In this document: positions 18,258-26,027 of the stretch, piece by piece
How positions within the stretch are numbered: position 1 is the stretch's first letter
How the letters are laid out: every line of letters begins with the position of its first letter
Origin: Planctomycetaceae bacterium
GTDB taxonomy: Bacteria; Planctomycetota; Planctomycetia; Pirellulales; Thermoguttaceae
Direction of reading: 5' to 3'
DNA: 38,202 nucleotides
Assembly (NCBI GenBank): GCA_031274255.1
Contig: JAISQK010000135.1
Coordinates: forward strand, 1-38,202
The notes under the pieces: generated by a model
Told to the model about the DNA's origin: nothing
The model's input: the letters and a program-made list of their open reading frames with translations, nothing else
Databases searched by the model: none
Position numbers and translations under genes: made by a program

Positions 18258-19304
18258 CTAAATCTGCGGCAGTTCCTGCGTCCATGCGTCGATGATGTAC
18301 GGAATCTGAACATTCCGGTCAATCTGTTCGAGTGCCGTATGAGTCTGCTCCGCCGCACGGAAAACACGAGACAAGTCGTTCTGAAATGTCTGAGTTCCTC
18401 TCTGCAAATACGGGAGCAAGTCCCGCGACGGAAGGTTGGCCGCATCCATTCCGGCGAGGAACCGTCCGAGATTCCGGTAGAACTCCAGCGTCATGATCAG
18501 AATTTGCGTCAATCGGTTCCTTCGCAAAATCGCTTCTTTTCCGGCAGACTCCACAAATTCGTTGAGCTTTATTGCAAACGGCACCGGATTCGGCACACCG
18601 AGGGCAATCTCTTTGAAGAGGATGTCACGGATTTCGCTGAGCGAATCGTCACAGAACTGTCTGGCCTGTTCGAGTCCGCCGTCGGAGCGTTCCGCCAGCC
18701 GCAACGCCTGTTCCATTGACGCGGCAATCCCCTGATCCTTCAGCAGACGGGCAAGATCATTGACCGCAAGCGGCAAAAAACGGATGATTTTACAACGGGA
18801 ACGAATCGTCGGGAGCTGTTTGGCCGCGCTCGTTCCGATCAAAATGAAAATCGCCTTCGGCGGCGGTTCTTCGAGTGTTTTAAGAAGTGCATTGGCACCT
18901 TCCTGATTCAGATCATCCGCGTCGTCAATCACGGCAATTTTGTATCCGTTCGCAAACGCCTTGCGCGACATTCCGTAGCAGAGCCCGCTTTTTCCCCGTT
19001 TTTCTTTCTCACCAATCAGAAGATCGACCGGAATCGCCGACTTATCCTCCGGCTTGGCAATGGTGATGAAATCCGGATGGTTTCCCGTTTCAACCTGTTG
19101 ACACGCCGGACAAACACCGCAAGCGTCAAGCATCTCCGGCGGCCGGTTCCGGCAAAGTAACGACTTCGCCAACATACGGGCAAACATCCGCTTGCCGACC
19201 CCTTTCGGACCGACAAAAAGATAACTTCCCGGCAGACGGTTCCGCTGCGCCGCCCGACGAAACCGTTCCGCCACATGGTCATGTCCGATCATGTTCTGCC
19301 ACAT
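18258..19304 (-). CDS. holB: DNA polymerase III, delta' subunit
   Basis: The start at 19304 is supported by an AGGAGA site. The 348-residue protein shows the clamp-loader delta' layout: a P-loop-like GPKGVGKRMFA near residue 30, a zinc module with Cys in LLCRNRP and CGVCPAC, the Walker-B region IAVIDDADDLNQEGANALLKTLEEPPP, and the sensor motif TIRSRC. The P-loop has Arg where Thr/Ser is usual, consistent with delta' being a poor or inactive ATPase. It helps load the sliding clamp at replication forks. It sits between an EIIA-Ntr-like gene and the Nudix gene on the same strand. Confidence 0.93.
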   Translation of the reverse strand: MWQNMIGHDHVAERFRRAAQRNRLPGSYLFVGPKGVGKRMFARMLAKSLLCRNRPPEMLDACGVCPACQQVETGNHPDFITIAKPEDKSAIPVDLLIGEKEKRGKSGLCYGMSRKAFANGYKIAVIDDADDLNQEGANALLKTLEEPPPKAIFILIGTSAAKQLPTIRSRCKIIRFLPLAVNDLARLLKDQGIAASMEQALRLAERSDGGLEQARQFCDDSLSEIRDILFKEIALGVPNPVPFAIKLNEFVESAGKEAILRRNRLTQILIMTLEFYRNLGRFLAGMDAANLPSRDLLPYLQRGTQTFQNDLSRVFRAAEQTHTALEQIDRNVQIPYIIDAWTQELPQI

Positions 19305-19419
19305 GGTTTTCTCCTGCTTACTGATTTGACACCGACAACATGCGTTACCGCCGGAGCCAAACATGACTCTCCCATTTTCTTTCGACACGTGACAGCAGAA
19401 AGTGCGGACATTTCCGGAT

Positions 19420-20148
19420 TCACGGCTTACCTTCCGCCTTAGGATAGATTTCCGCCTCGGTATCGGCAATGAGTGCCAATATCTCGTCCGACGACTCAAG
19501 ACTCCGCAGCGATGTCAGGAATCCTTCCGCCGTGATGATACGGCTGAGCCGGGCGAGTATCCTCAGGTGCATCTGGTCGTCCGTGCTGCAAATGAGGAAA
19601 AAGATGTCGGTCAAGCCGCCGGTGTCGCCAAAATAAACTCCGTTCGGTGCGATTCCCAGAGCAATGAACGATTCTCCGAGAATGCTTCCCATCGGACGCC
19701 GCGGATGAAGCAGTGCCACTCCGTTGCCGAGCGCCGTCGGATGCAGTTCTTCACGTTTGCGGAGAGCCTCAATCATTTTCTCCGTGTCCCAAAGATAACC
19801 GGTGTTCGCCGCCAATTGCACCATCGAACGGATGGCGGACTCTTTCGTCCTCACCGGAAACGGCACCGCAATCGCTTCACGGGGAATGATTTTTGCTATC
19901 GGAATATTTTTCTGTCCGTCTGCCGGAGCCGCTTTTTCCAGAGCGTCCTCCATGCTGGCAAGTGTCCGGTCGTCGCTCAGACCGATCCGCTGTTCGAGCC
20001 AATGATGGATTTCCGCGTGAGCGAACTGCCAGTCCCCTTTGATTTTCCGTCCGGGAAGATCGCCTCGGTCCGCCAGTTTTTTCACTTGATTTTCCGGCAA
20101 ATGAAGGTATTTTGCCAATTGCGGCAGGTCAAATGTGGTATCAGCCAT
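19420..20148 (-). CDS. HTH (excisionase-type) plus EIIA-Ntr domain protein
   Basis: A 242-residue two-domain protein. Residues 5-52 form a winged-helix DNA-binding part of the MerR/excisionase helical type (LPENQVKKLADRGDLPGRK, ending AEIHHWLE). Residues about 85-235 are a PTS EIIA domain of the nitrogen/fructose type. The phospho-acceptor region reads TALGNGVALLHPRRP, with His148 at the active position. EIIA-Ntr proteins sense phosphotransfer status and link it to nitrogen, carbon or potassium control. The fused DNA-binding domain suggests that phosphorylation may control transcription directly. It is 24 nt downstream of the CxxxxCH gene and precedes holB, so is probably in an operon. Confidence 0.85.
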   Translation of the reverse strand: MADTTFDLPQLAKYLHLPENQVKKLADRGDLPGRKIKGDWQFAHAEIHHWLEQRIGLSDDRTLASMEDALEKAAPADGQKNIPIAKIIPREAIAVPFPVRTKESAIRSMVQLAANTGYLWDTEKMIEALRKREELHPTALGNGVALLHPRRPMGSILGESFIALGIAPNGVYFGDTGGLTDIFFLICSTDDQMHLRILARLSRIITAEGFLTSLRSLESSDEILALIADTEAEIYPKAEGKP

Positions 20149-20172
20149 GGAATACTCAAACCGCCCGGCGTG

Positions 20173-21381
20173 TCAGCGTTCCGTAGGGCCTGTGACACGC
20201 TCCGGGTGAAATTGTTGATTAAACACACCAGGGTCAAAAGGATTCCGCCCCTTTTGTTCTATAATACCTTCTCTTTGGATGGGGTCAACGATTCTCACAG
20301 GCAAATCCTCCGTTTGCGGTACAATTTCTCCATTTTCTTGCGGAAAAAGCCTCGTCCGACCTCCAAAACCGCTATTGTCTTCGGGAAAAAACCCTTCCGC
20401 AAGCGAATGTTTCACCGGAACCGCCTCCTCTGTTTTTTGACTGTTTTTCAAAAGCGGAACTCCCGGCTTTGGAAATTTTGCACGGTTCATTTCAGCACTC
20501 AAATCCGTAAAATTGGTCTGATTGATCCCCTCACCGTGATTTGTGCCGCCGGGAATCCCCTCACCGGCATGGATTTTGTCCCATTTCTCCACCACCTCCA
20601 TCGACCAGTAGTACAGAGTTTCGTACAGTGCAAGATTTTTAACGGTAAATATCTGTTTCGCTTTTCCGTGAGGCACGATCGGCTTGACCAGCAACGGGCT
20701 GTCGGCCGGACTGTCGGGATTGAGACGCCGAATCACCGCGGCAAGATTTTTGAGTGTTGCCGTTTTTTCCTTCGATTTGACCAAACTTTCGAGCTGGAAA
20801 GAAGTGACACTGTGAGTTCCGTGACATGCCAAACCATTGCACCGTTTGAAAAGGAGCGGCTGAATCTCCTCTTGGAAGGGGACATAAATTTCCGGTGGAA
20901 GCGACTTTTCCCAGTCGAGGAGTTTTTGCTCTTCTTCGGAAAGCTCTTTGATTAAAGGGGTTACGCTGTTTTCCTGACGCAGCAAAGTTTCCTTGCGCCG
21001 CTGCATTTCCGACGCCAGCGAGGAAGATTCCGTCAGTTGGATCGCGCGATCGTATTCGATTTCCCCTTCGGTCCTGAGGTCGTTTCGGAAACACCATTCC
21101 GCCAAAGTCATGAAATCATAAGATGTGACCGCTTTGGATTTTTTATGGCCGTAAACATCCGGCAGGGTTTTGCCGATAAAGTCGATGTCGCGTGTTTTGA
21201 AATCGATACTGCCGAACTGGGTGAGAACGGTCATTTCGTCATCCGTGACACGGAGTGCCCCTTGAATGATGCTGCCGTTTTTCAAGAGAATAAAGCCGGA
21301 TGACGGTATTTCCGCTTGTAAATTTTGTGCTGAAATCGCAAAAACTAGAAGAAAAACCCAAAGATCACGTTTCACGGACAT
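20173..21381 (-). CDS. Exported protein with a non-canonical CxxxxCH motif
   Basis: The start at 21381 gives a signal peptide (SVKRDLWVFLLVFAISAQNLQA). The mature part begins with a short SH3-like or Sm-like segment, GFILLKNGSIIQGALRVTDDEM, often seen in planctomycete exported proteins. A helical region leads to RCNGLACHGTHSVTSFQLE near residue 210. The Cys-x4-Cys-His spacing resembles the haem-binding CxxCH motif but is longer, and planctomycete exported proteins often carry such variants. The C-terminal 130 residues are Pro/Gly/Asn-rich. The length is 402 residues. Haem binding is not proven by sequence. The next gene starts 24 nt downstream. Confidence 0.7.
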   Translation of the reverse strand: MSVKRDLWVFLLVFAISAQNLQAEIPSSGFILLKNGSIIQGALRVTDDEMTVLTQFGSIDFKTRDIDFIGKTLPDVYGHKKSKAVTSYDFMTLAEWCFRNDLRTEGEIEYDRAIQLTESSSLASEMQRRKETLLRQENSVTPLIKELSEEEQKLLDWEKSLPPEIYVPFQEEIQPLLFKRCNGLACHGTHSVTSFQLESLVKSKEKTATLKNLAAVIRRLNPDSPADSPLLVKPIVPHGKAKQIFTVKNLALYETLYYWSMEVVEKWDKIHAGEGIPGGTNHGEGINQTNFTDLSAEMNRAKFPKPGVPLLKNSQKTEEAVPVKHSLAEGFFPEDNSGFGGRTRLFPQENGEIVPQTEDLPVRIVDPIQREGIIEQKGRNPFDPGVFNQQFHPERVTGPTER

Positions 21382-21527
21382 TTCGGAACCGCCGCTTGGA
21401 GGGAATGATGTTGATTCAATACCGCTTTCGCGTATCATCGGAAATTCCGTCCGCCGTGTCAAGGTGAAATATTTTTCCGAATGCTGATGCGGTTTGTCCG
21501 GTCTCCTCCGCGGACGTCTCCGAACCG

Positions 21528-22682
21528 TCACTGACATTCCAGATTCAGTGTCTTGAGCGAGTCAAGCCGGTTGAGGATTTCCATCATTTCGGGAGTCACC
21601 GACACGCAGGACAAATCAAGCGATGTCAACTCGCGGTACTTCTTCAGGGCCGTCACCCCTTCCAAAGTCAACAGCGTTTTGCGGAGTGAAAGCGTTTCCA
21701 GTTTCGGACGTGCCGTTTCTTCCGCCGCCAGTTTTTCGAGAAATTCGCCGCTTACCATCATGTCGCAAATGGTGAGCCGCCGCAGATTCGGAAAGTGCCG
21801 GAGCGACAGCATGGCTTCATCGAAAAGCTGCATGTCACGGTTGAAGACGAGTGTCGTGATTTTTGCGGCCCAATCCTTGTTCGACGCCATTTCCGCGAAC
21901 CCTGCCGGAGAAATCATGGCGTCGTCAATGGTCAAGCCGGTCAGATTCGGCAGCTTGACCATTGTTTTCAGCACCTCATCGGTAATGGAAAAACCTCCGA
22001 CTTTCAGGTCGGTCAACTGCGGCATTCCGGCAAGCAACGTGTAATCCTCCGAGGTCAGCGAACTGCAATCCCGCAGGTCCAGCCCTTTCACCGTCTTCAT
22101 CCGAAGGATTTCTTCAAGGCCGGCACGGCTCAGAGGGATGCCGATCAGCGAAAGCGACTTCAATCGGGAGTGAGCCGCAATGTGTGAAATCCCCTGATCC
22201 GTGACATTCGGCGAACTCCGCAAAGTCAACCGTGTCAGTTTGGGAAGTCCCGAAAGGATGACCTGCAAGTCCGCGTCCCGAACCGGCGTGTCCTGAAGAT
22301 AAAGCTCTTCCAATGACTTTTGTCCGGCGATTTTGCCCAGTGTCTCCTGAGAAACCGTTCCGCCCGCCGCTCGCAGTTTTCTGAGATTCGGAATCAATAA
22401 AGCCTGCTGCAAAATCTCGTCCGGCACCGAAGAGCGTCCCTTGGCAAGATTGACGCCGATAAGCGTTCCCTTCCGGTCGCGTTCCACTTCACCGAAGACG
22501 GCCTCAATCTGCAAAACAATGGAATCCGTATCCGGTTCGGAAACCGTTTTTTCCGGAGCGTCCGTCTTTTCAGGAGAGCTTTGCCCGGGAGAATCGGGAG
22601 AAGAGGGCTTCGGAGCTTTCGGACAACCGGCGGCCGACATGACAACCGCGGACAATAAAATCAGGAAAATTCGGTGTTTCAT
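21528..22682 (-). CDS. Leucine-rich repeat lipoprotein
   Basis: The ATG at 22682 opens a lipoprotein signal peptide with lipobox SAAGC, and Cys20 would be lipidated. A Pro/Ser/Glu-rich linker of about 40 residues follows. The rest is a series of LRRs of the RNI/cysteine-containing type (LEELYLQDTPVRDADLQVI, LTRLTLRSSPNVTDQGI, LKSLSLIGIPLSRAGLEEI, LTSLDLSCVSVTPEMMEIL). LRRs form curved binding surfaces, so a role in protein binding at the membrane is likely; the partner is unknown. The length is 384 residues. It is the first gene of the minus-strand series and diverges from the M23 gene. Confidence 0.83.
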   Translation of the reverse strand: MKHRIFLILLSAVVMSAAGCPKAPKPSSPDSPGQSSPEKTDAPEKTVSEPDTDSIVLQIEAVFGEVERDRKGTLIGVNLAKGRSSVPDEILQQALLIPNLRKLRAAGGTVSQETLGKIAGQKSLEELYLQDTPVRDADLQVILSGLPKLTRLTLRSSPNVTDQGISHIAAHSRLKSLSLIGIPLSRAGLEEILRMKTVKGLDLRDCSSLTSEDYTLLAGMPQLTDLKVGGFSITDEVLKTMVKLPNLTGLTIDDAMISPAGFAEMASNKDWAAKITTLVFNRDMQLFDEAMLSLRHFPNLRRLTICDMMVSGEFLEKLAAEETARPKLETLSLRKTLLTLEGVTALKKYRELTSLDLSCVSVTPEMMEILNRLDSLKTLNLECQ

Positions 22683-22723
22683 AAGAGGCAATGTCCTAAA
22701 AATCCCGTGAATTTGCAAATCCG

Positions 22724-22752
22724 TTGCAGAAAAACGGGGTTCCTGTTATACT
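22724..22752 (+). promoter_or_regulatory. Sigma-70-type promoter of the M23 peptidase gene
   Basis: TTGCAG and TATACT are separated by exactly 17 nt. The start of transcription would be near 22759, leaving a leader of about 165 nt. Confidence 0.6.
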
Positions 22753-22758
22753 TTTGTT

Positions 22759-22922
22759 TTTACCGCCCCGAACCGTTCGAACCAAGGCGGTACTCCATAG
22801 CCGAAAGGTATTATGGCACGGACTTGACCGGTTTTCAAGAGGGACTCATTAAAAAGATCCGCTTTCGTTTTCCGCATTCTCAAGGGGAAAGCGGTCGAGC
22901 GGAGGAAAGAAAGGAGATCAGG
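22759..22922 (+). promoter_or_regulatory. Structured 5' leader of the M23 peptidase gene
   Basis: The leader has three separate inverted repeats: TACCGCC/GGCGGTA (22761-22767 with 22786-22792), CTTGA/TCAAG (22823-22839) and CCGCTTTC/GAAAGCGG (22859-22894). The last ends about 14 nt before a strong AAGGAGAT ribosome site. It matches no riboswitch class that I can name. A thermosensor, protein-binding leader or unknown element are possible. Confidence 0.45.
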
Positions 22923-23645
22923 ATGGCAAAAAAGAGACGGATTTTGACTCGGATTTTGATTCTGCTGTGGATTCTTCCCGCCGGAATTGTTTCGGGCGGG
23001 GAGGAACAGGAAACGTCCCGGACGGCGGCCCGTGACGCGGGGCAATCTCCGGCGAGGCGGAATGTCACGAAACTCGGACTTCCGTTCGAGGGGGAATGGT
23101 CGGTTGTCTGGGGCGGCGACACCAAAGAGCTGAATTATCACGTGGAAAACGAGGCCCAGAAGCACGCCTTTGATTTTATCATTCGTGACACCGGCGGGAA
23201 ATCCTTCCGAACGGACGGACGCACCAACGAGGATTATTACGCATTCGGCAAGAAACTTTACGCTCCCTGTGACGGCGAGGTGGTTCTGGCGGTGGACGGC
23301 GTGAAAGACAATGTGCCGGGAAAGATGAACCCGTATTATGTGCCGGGAAACACGGTCATTCTCAGGACGGAGAACGGTGAGTATCTGTTTTTCGCTCATT
23401 TCAAGCAGCATAGTCTCAAGGTGAAACAGGGACAGCGGGTCGTCCGCGGAGACGTGTTGGGACGTTGCGGCAATTCGGGGCGTTCCTCGGAGCCGCATCT
23501 CCATTTCCATCTTCAGGACGCGGAAGAAATGACGGAGGCTTCCGGCGTGAAATGTTATTTCGACCGGCTTTTTGTCAACGGCGTGGAAAAATACGATTAT
23601 TCCCCGATTCAAAAGGACAAGGTCACGTTGGAATGGATAAGGTGA
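22923..23645 (+). CDS. Exported M23 (LytM-type) peptidase
   Basis: The ATG at 22923 follows AAGGAGAT, the best ribosome site in the window. The signal peptide is KKRRILTRILILLWILPAG. The LytM domain has the zinc ligands His81 and Asp84 in KHAFDF and His193 in EPHLHFHL, with His158 (FFAHFK) and His191 at the other active-site positions. Such enzymes cut peptide cross-links in peptidoglycan or other glycine-rich peptides; some members are inactive activators. All key residues are present, so activity is likely. The length is 240 residues. A hairpin-rich repeat starts about 20 nt after the stop. Confidence 0.9.
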   Translation: MAKKRRILTRILILLWILPAGIVSGGEEQETSRTAARDAGQSPARRNVTKLGLPFEGEWSVVWGGDTKELNYHVENEAQKHAFDFIIRDTGGKSFRTDGRTNEDYYAFGKKLYAPCDGEVVLAVDGVKDNVPGKMNPYYVPGNTVILRTENGEYLFFAHFKQHSLKVKQGQRVVRGDVLGRCGNSGRSSEPHLHFHLQDAEEMTEASGVKCYFDRLFVNGVEKYDYSPIQKDKVTLEWIR

Positions 23646-23664
23646 AAAAAGAAGGACCGGGGGA

Positions 23665-23965
23665 AGCGTGCCGCTGCACCGCAGTTGCCTTCGGCCTCAA
23701 TGCCCCGCTCCCGCTGGTCGCTGGAGTCCGGCGATATTTTTGTTTTATGTTCCAAGTGATTCGTTGGAAAGATTTTCCAACTGGCGGCGAACCGGCAGCG
23801 TGGCACGCTGCACCGCACTTGCCTCCCGGCTTCGCGTTCGGCTTCCAGTGATAACGTTGTTCCACTCGCGGATTCCAGCGAGCAACGTGAGCGGGTCATT
23901 GCTTCGGAGCGGTAGCTCCATCCGCCCGCCGCGGCTCGCGGCCCGCCGGAGGCATCCTGTTGACA
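23665..23965. repeat. Dispersed multi-hairpin repeat, copy B
   Basis: It is related to copies A and C. Hairpins are GTTGGAAA-gat-TTTCCAAC (23763-23781), GCAGCGTG-g-CACGCTGC (23795-23811), GGAGC-ggta-GCTCC (23906-23919) and GCCGCG-gct-CGCGGC (23928-23942). The linker ACGTTGTTCCACTCGCGGA with its continuation (from about 23851) matches copy A closely. The module order differs from copy A, so the family is mosaic. It lies directly downstream of the M23 gene. Confidence 0.75.
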
Positions 23966-24206
23966 ACAATATTCATCATTCATCGGTTTAATATCCTATT
24001 GTGTTTCGATCATCCTGAACGGCCTCCCTTGAATACCTGAATCATCCCCATTTCCTGTTACGGGAATCCCATAGGAAGAATCCTTGACTCCTTACGAGAT
24101 TCGTTCGATGCCGTGGACGGTTAGGGAATCAGAATATGGATTTCGAGGAGAAAAACGTCATAAATCCTTTACTCCGCATAAGTTGCACATTATTCCCGAG
24201 GTATCC

Positions 24207-24426
24207 GTACTCAAGTACGATCATTCCGCACTACAGTACAAGTGTTTCGTACTCAAGTACAAGAGTTACGCACTCCAGTGCGATTGTTCAGTACTCAAAC
24301 ACGAGGGTTATGTACTTAAGTACGATAATTCCGCATTCAAGTACGAGTTCTCTGTATTCAAGTACCAGGAGTTACGTATTCAAACACGAGAGTACAGGAA
24401 TTATATATTCAAGTACGAGAATTCCG
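24207..24426. repeat. 21-bp tandem array of short palindromes (10 units)
   Basis: Units begin at 24207, 24228, 24249, 24270, 24291, 24312, 24333 and 24354 (exact 21-nt steps), then 24376 and 24405. Each unit starts with a 12-nt near-palindrome of type GTACTCAAGTAC and continues with a variable 9-nt spacer. Unit 4 reads GCACTCCAGTGC, so both arms changed together, and unit 6 is a perfect palindrome, GTACTTAAGTAC. Two frames stay open across it because 21 is divisible by three, giving heptad-like peptides. The changes favour the palindrome rather than a peptide. Confidence 0.8.
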
Positions 24427-24554
24427 AAGAAGACAATAAGAATCGTGCAGCACAAATCAGAATCAAGAGGGAGAGCATGAAGTTGATGGCGGGAACCCAT
24501 TTCGGATTGGCAGAATACCGCGTAAAGAAATTTTTTCTCAGCAAGACATTAAAG

Positions 24555-24752
24555 GAATGCCTCCGGCGGGCAGCGTATCACGCAGCACCGCAGTAGGGAC
24601 TACCGTCCCGAGAGCCAAACCCGCTCCTATTAGTCGCTGGAATCAACCGGCGGAACAAAAAAAGAAAAACGGTGGGAAACGTTATCCAACCGAAGCCGAC
24701 CGTCTCGAAGAGACTGGGAAGCAAGTGCGGTGCAGCGTGCTACGCTGCCGGT
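24555..24752. repeat. Dispersed multi-hairpin repeat, copy C
   Basis: A worn copy starts with CGGGCAGCGTATCACGCAGC and ACCGCAGT, then the hairpin GGGAC-tacc-GTCCC near 24597. It continues with a degraded GTTGGAAA-type hairpin (24673-24690), GTCTC-gaa-GAGAC (24702-24714) and GCAGCGT-gct-ACGCTGC (24732-24748). The last hairpin ends 5 nt before the stop codon of the M50 gene on the other strand. Confidence 0.7.
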
Positions 24753-25457
24753 TTATCGCCAACTGCCGCGGGTCATGGATTGGTAATTTTCATAAGCCAG
24801 AATTCCAAACAGGATTGCGATGTAGTAATTTCCCTGAAATCGGGTCAGGCAAAGCACCACCACGCCGAGAGCCGCCACGAAAGAAATCCGCAGTGCGACG
24901 ATGTCACCCTGCCACGGGGAAAACCAGAGACAAAGCTCCCGGCAAATCTGACCGCCGTCTAACGGATAGACCGGGAGAAGATTGATGAATCCCCAGAAAA
25001 ATCCGATAAAGCAGATAAAATAAAGAATTTCCAGTAAATAATACAAATTCGAATCCCCGCCAGGAATCATGTAACGCAATAAAAAATAGCAGAGTCCTGC
25101 CAAAAGAAATCCCGCCAAAGGACCGCCGAGCGAAATCAGTATCTGTCCCCAAGTGCCGGGACGCTTTCGGGAATACTGCGGATGATGGCACGCCAAACCG
25201 CCGAAGGAGTAAAGGATAATCCAGGGCGACGCCCCAAAAATATAGCGGATAATCAAAGCGTGTCCCAGTTCATGAACCAGAATTGCGATAAAAACGGCAA
25301 CAACCCAGCACAAAATCCGTTGCGTACCATTTTCACTCTCTCCGAGGTTCAGTCCCATAAAAACAGACACCAACCAAAAAAACGGGTGAATCCGAACCGG
25401 AATACCGAAAAGTGTGAACCGGACATCGTAGGGGGTTTGTGAAGACTCATTGAACAT
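24753..25457 (-). CDS. M50-family (site-2-protease type) membrane metalloprotease
   Basis: A 234-residue integral membrane protein with about six hydrophobic segments. The zinc motif is HELGH (near residue 63) inside a membrane helix, and the third ligand region reads NLLPVYPLDGGQ (near residue 166), both typical of site-2 proteases. There is no PDZ or CBS domain, so it is a minimal form. Members cut transmembrane anchors, often of anti-sigma factors or small membrane proteins; the substrate here is unknown. The start at 25457 has an AAGGA site. It diverges from nikR and shares the intergenic region. Its 3' end abuts a hairpin repeat. Confidence 0.9.
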   Translation of the reverse strand: MFNESSQTPYDVRFTLFGIPVRIHPFFWLVSVFMGLNLGESENGTQRILCWVVAVFIAILVHELGHALIIRYIFGASPWIILYSFGGLACHHPQYSRKRPGTWGQILISLGGPLAGFLLAGLCYFLLRYMIPGGDSNLYYLLEILYFICFIGFFWGFINLLPVYPLDGGQICRELCLWFSPWQGDIVALRISFVAALGVVVLCLTRFQGNYYIAILFGILAYENYQSMTRGSWR

Positions 25458-25478
25458 AATGATTCCTTATGGTATACT
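25450..25478 (+). promoter_or_regulatory. Sigma-70-type promoter of nikR
   Basis: TTGAAC and TATACT are separated by 17 nt. The -35 hexamer overlaps the start codon of the divergent M50 gene. Confidence 0.55.
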
Positions 25479-25525
25479 GCTGTTTGAAAAAAGATAGAAA
25501 AACCGGAAACATAATATCATAAGGA
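25464..25525. promoter_or_regulatory. Spaced inverted repeat, possible NikR operator
   Basis: TCCTTATGGTAT (25464-25475) and ATATCATAAGGA (25514-25525) are inverted repeats with 11 of 12 matches. The left arm overlaps the nikR -10 box, a good place for self-repression. Both arms also contain the AAGGA ribosome sites of the two divergent genes, which may explain part of the symmetry. Confidence 0.3.
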
Positions 25526-25533
25526 TAACTCTT

Positions 25534-25947
25534 TTGGCAAAAATTACAAGAATGTCCATCTCCATTGAGGAAGATGTTCTCCGAAAATTTAACGCACTTA
25601 TCAAAGAAGAGGGGTTTCCCACACGGTCCGAAGCGATCAAACAACTGATTAAGTCTGCGTTGGTTCAAAAACAGTGGCAAAAAGGAGAAAACATTGCCGG
25701 TGTCATCACGATCATTTATGACCACCATAAATCCAATGTCCTACAGAAAATCGTTGAATCCCAGCATGATTTCAACGATTTGGTGATTTGCTCGCAGCAC
25801 GCCCATCTTGACCATACGAACTGCATGGAAAATATTATTGTCCAGGGAACGGTGGAAAAAATCAAATGCCTGCACAAAAGACTGGCGTCCGTCAAAGGAA
25901 TAAAGCATACCGTTCTTTCCATGACAACGACCGGCGGTGAGTTTTAG
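25534..25947 (+). CDS. nikR: Nickel-responsive transcriptional regulator NikR
   Basis: A TTG start at 25534 follows an AAGGA site by 8 nt. The 137-residue protein has an N-terminal ribbon-helix-helix DNA-binding domain (ITRMSISIEEDVLRKF, then GFPTRSEAIKQLI) and a C-terminal ACT-like nickel-binding domain. All four nickel ligands are present and spaced as in E. coli NikR: His in SQHDF, then His-x-His and Cys in QHAHLDHTNC, corresponding to His76, His87, His89 and Cys95. It forms tetramers and represses nickel uptake or enzyme genes when nickel is sufficient. It is convergent with nifK and divergent from the M50 gene, with no nickel transporter in view. Confidence 0.93.
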   Translation: MAKITRMSISIEEDVLRKFNALIKEEGFPTRSEAIKQLIKSALVQKQWQKGENIAGVITIIYDHHKSNVLQKIVESQHDFNDLVICSQHAHLDHTNCMENIIVQGTVEKIKCLHKRLASVKGIKHTVLSMTTTGGEF

Positions 25948-26027
25948 GCGGAACGGTTCCCCATAGGACTCACACCGGTTGAAATTTCCCCGTCAATTTG
26001 CGGCAACGCAATACGGCCGGAGTCACA

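Noticed and set aside
22771-22785. tRNA T-loop-like GTTCGAAC
   Set aside because: It is a palindrome within the M23 leader. No acceptor stem, D-arm or anticodon arm surrounds it.
23609-23983. Opposite-strand frames of 70-120 residues across the hairpin repeats
   Set aside because: Similar short frames occur in copy A, but they come from repeat sequence with hairpins and have no ribosome sites.
24207-24426. CRISPR-like array
   Set aside because: Units are 21 nt with a degenerate 12-nt core and only 9-nt spacers. There are no cas genes.
24084-24596. A 170-residue frame with heptad repeats (VLKY type) that looks like a coiled-coil protein
   Set aside because: The 21-bp array keeps two plus-strand frames open, there is no ribosome site, and base changes preserve palindromes rather than residues. 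The frame also runs into hairpin repeat copy C.
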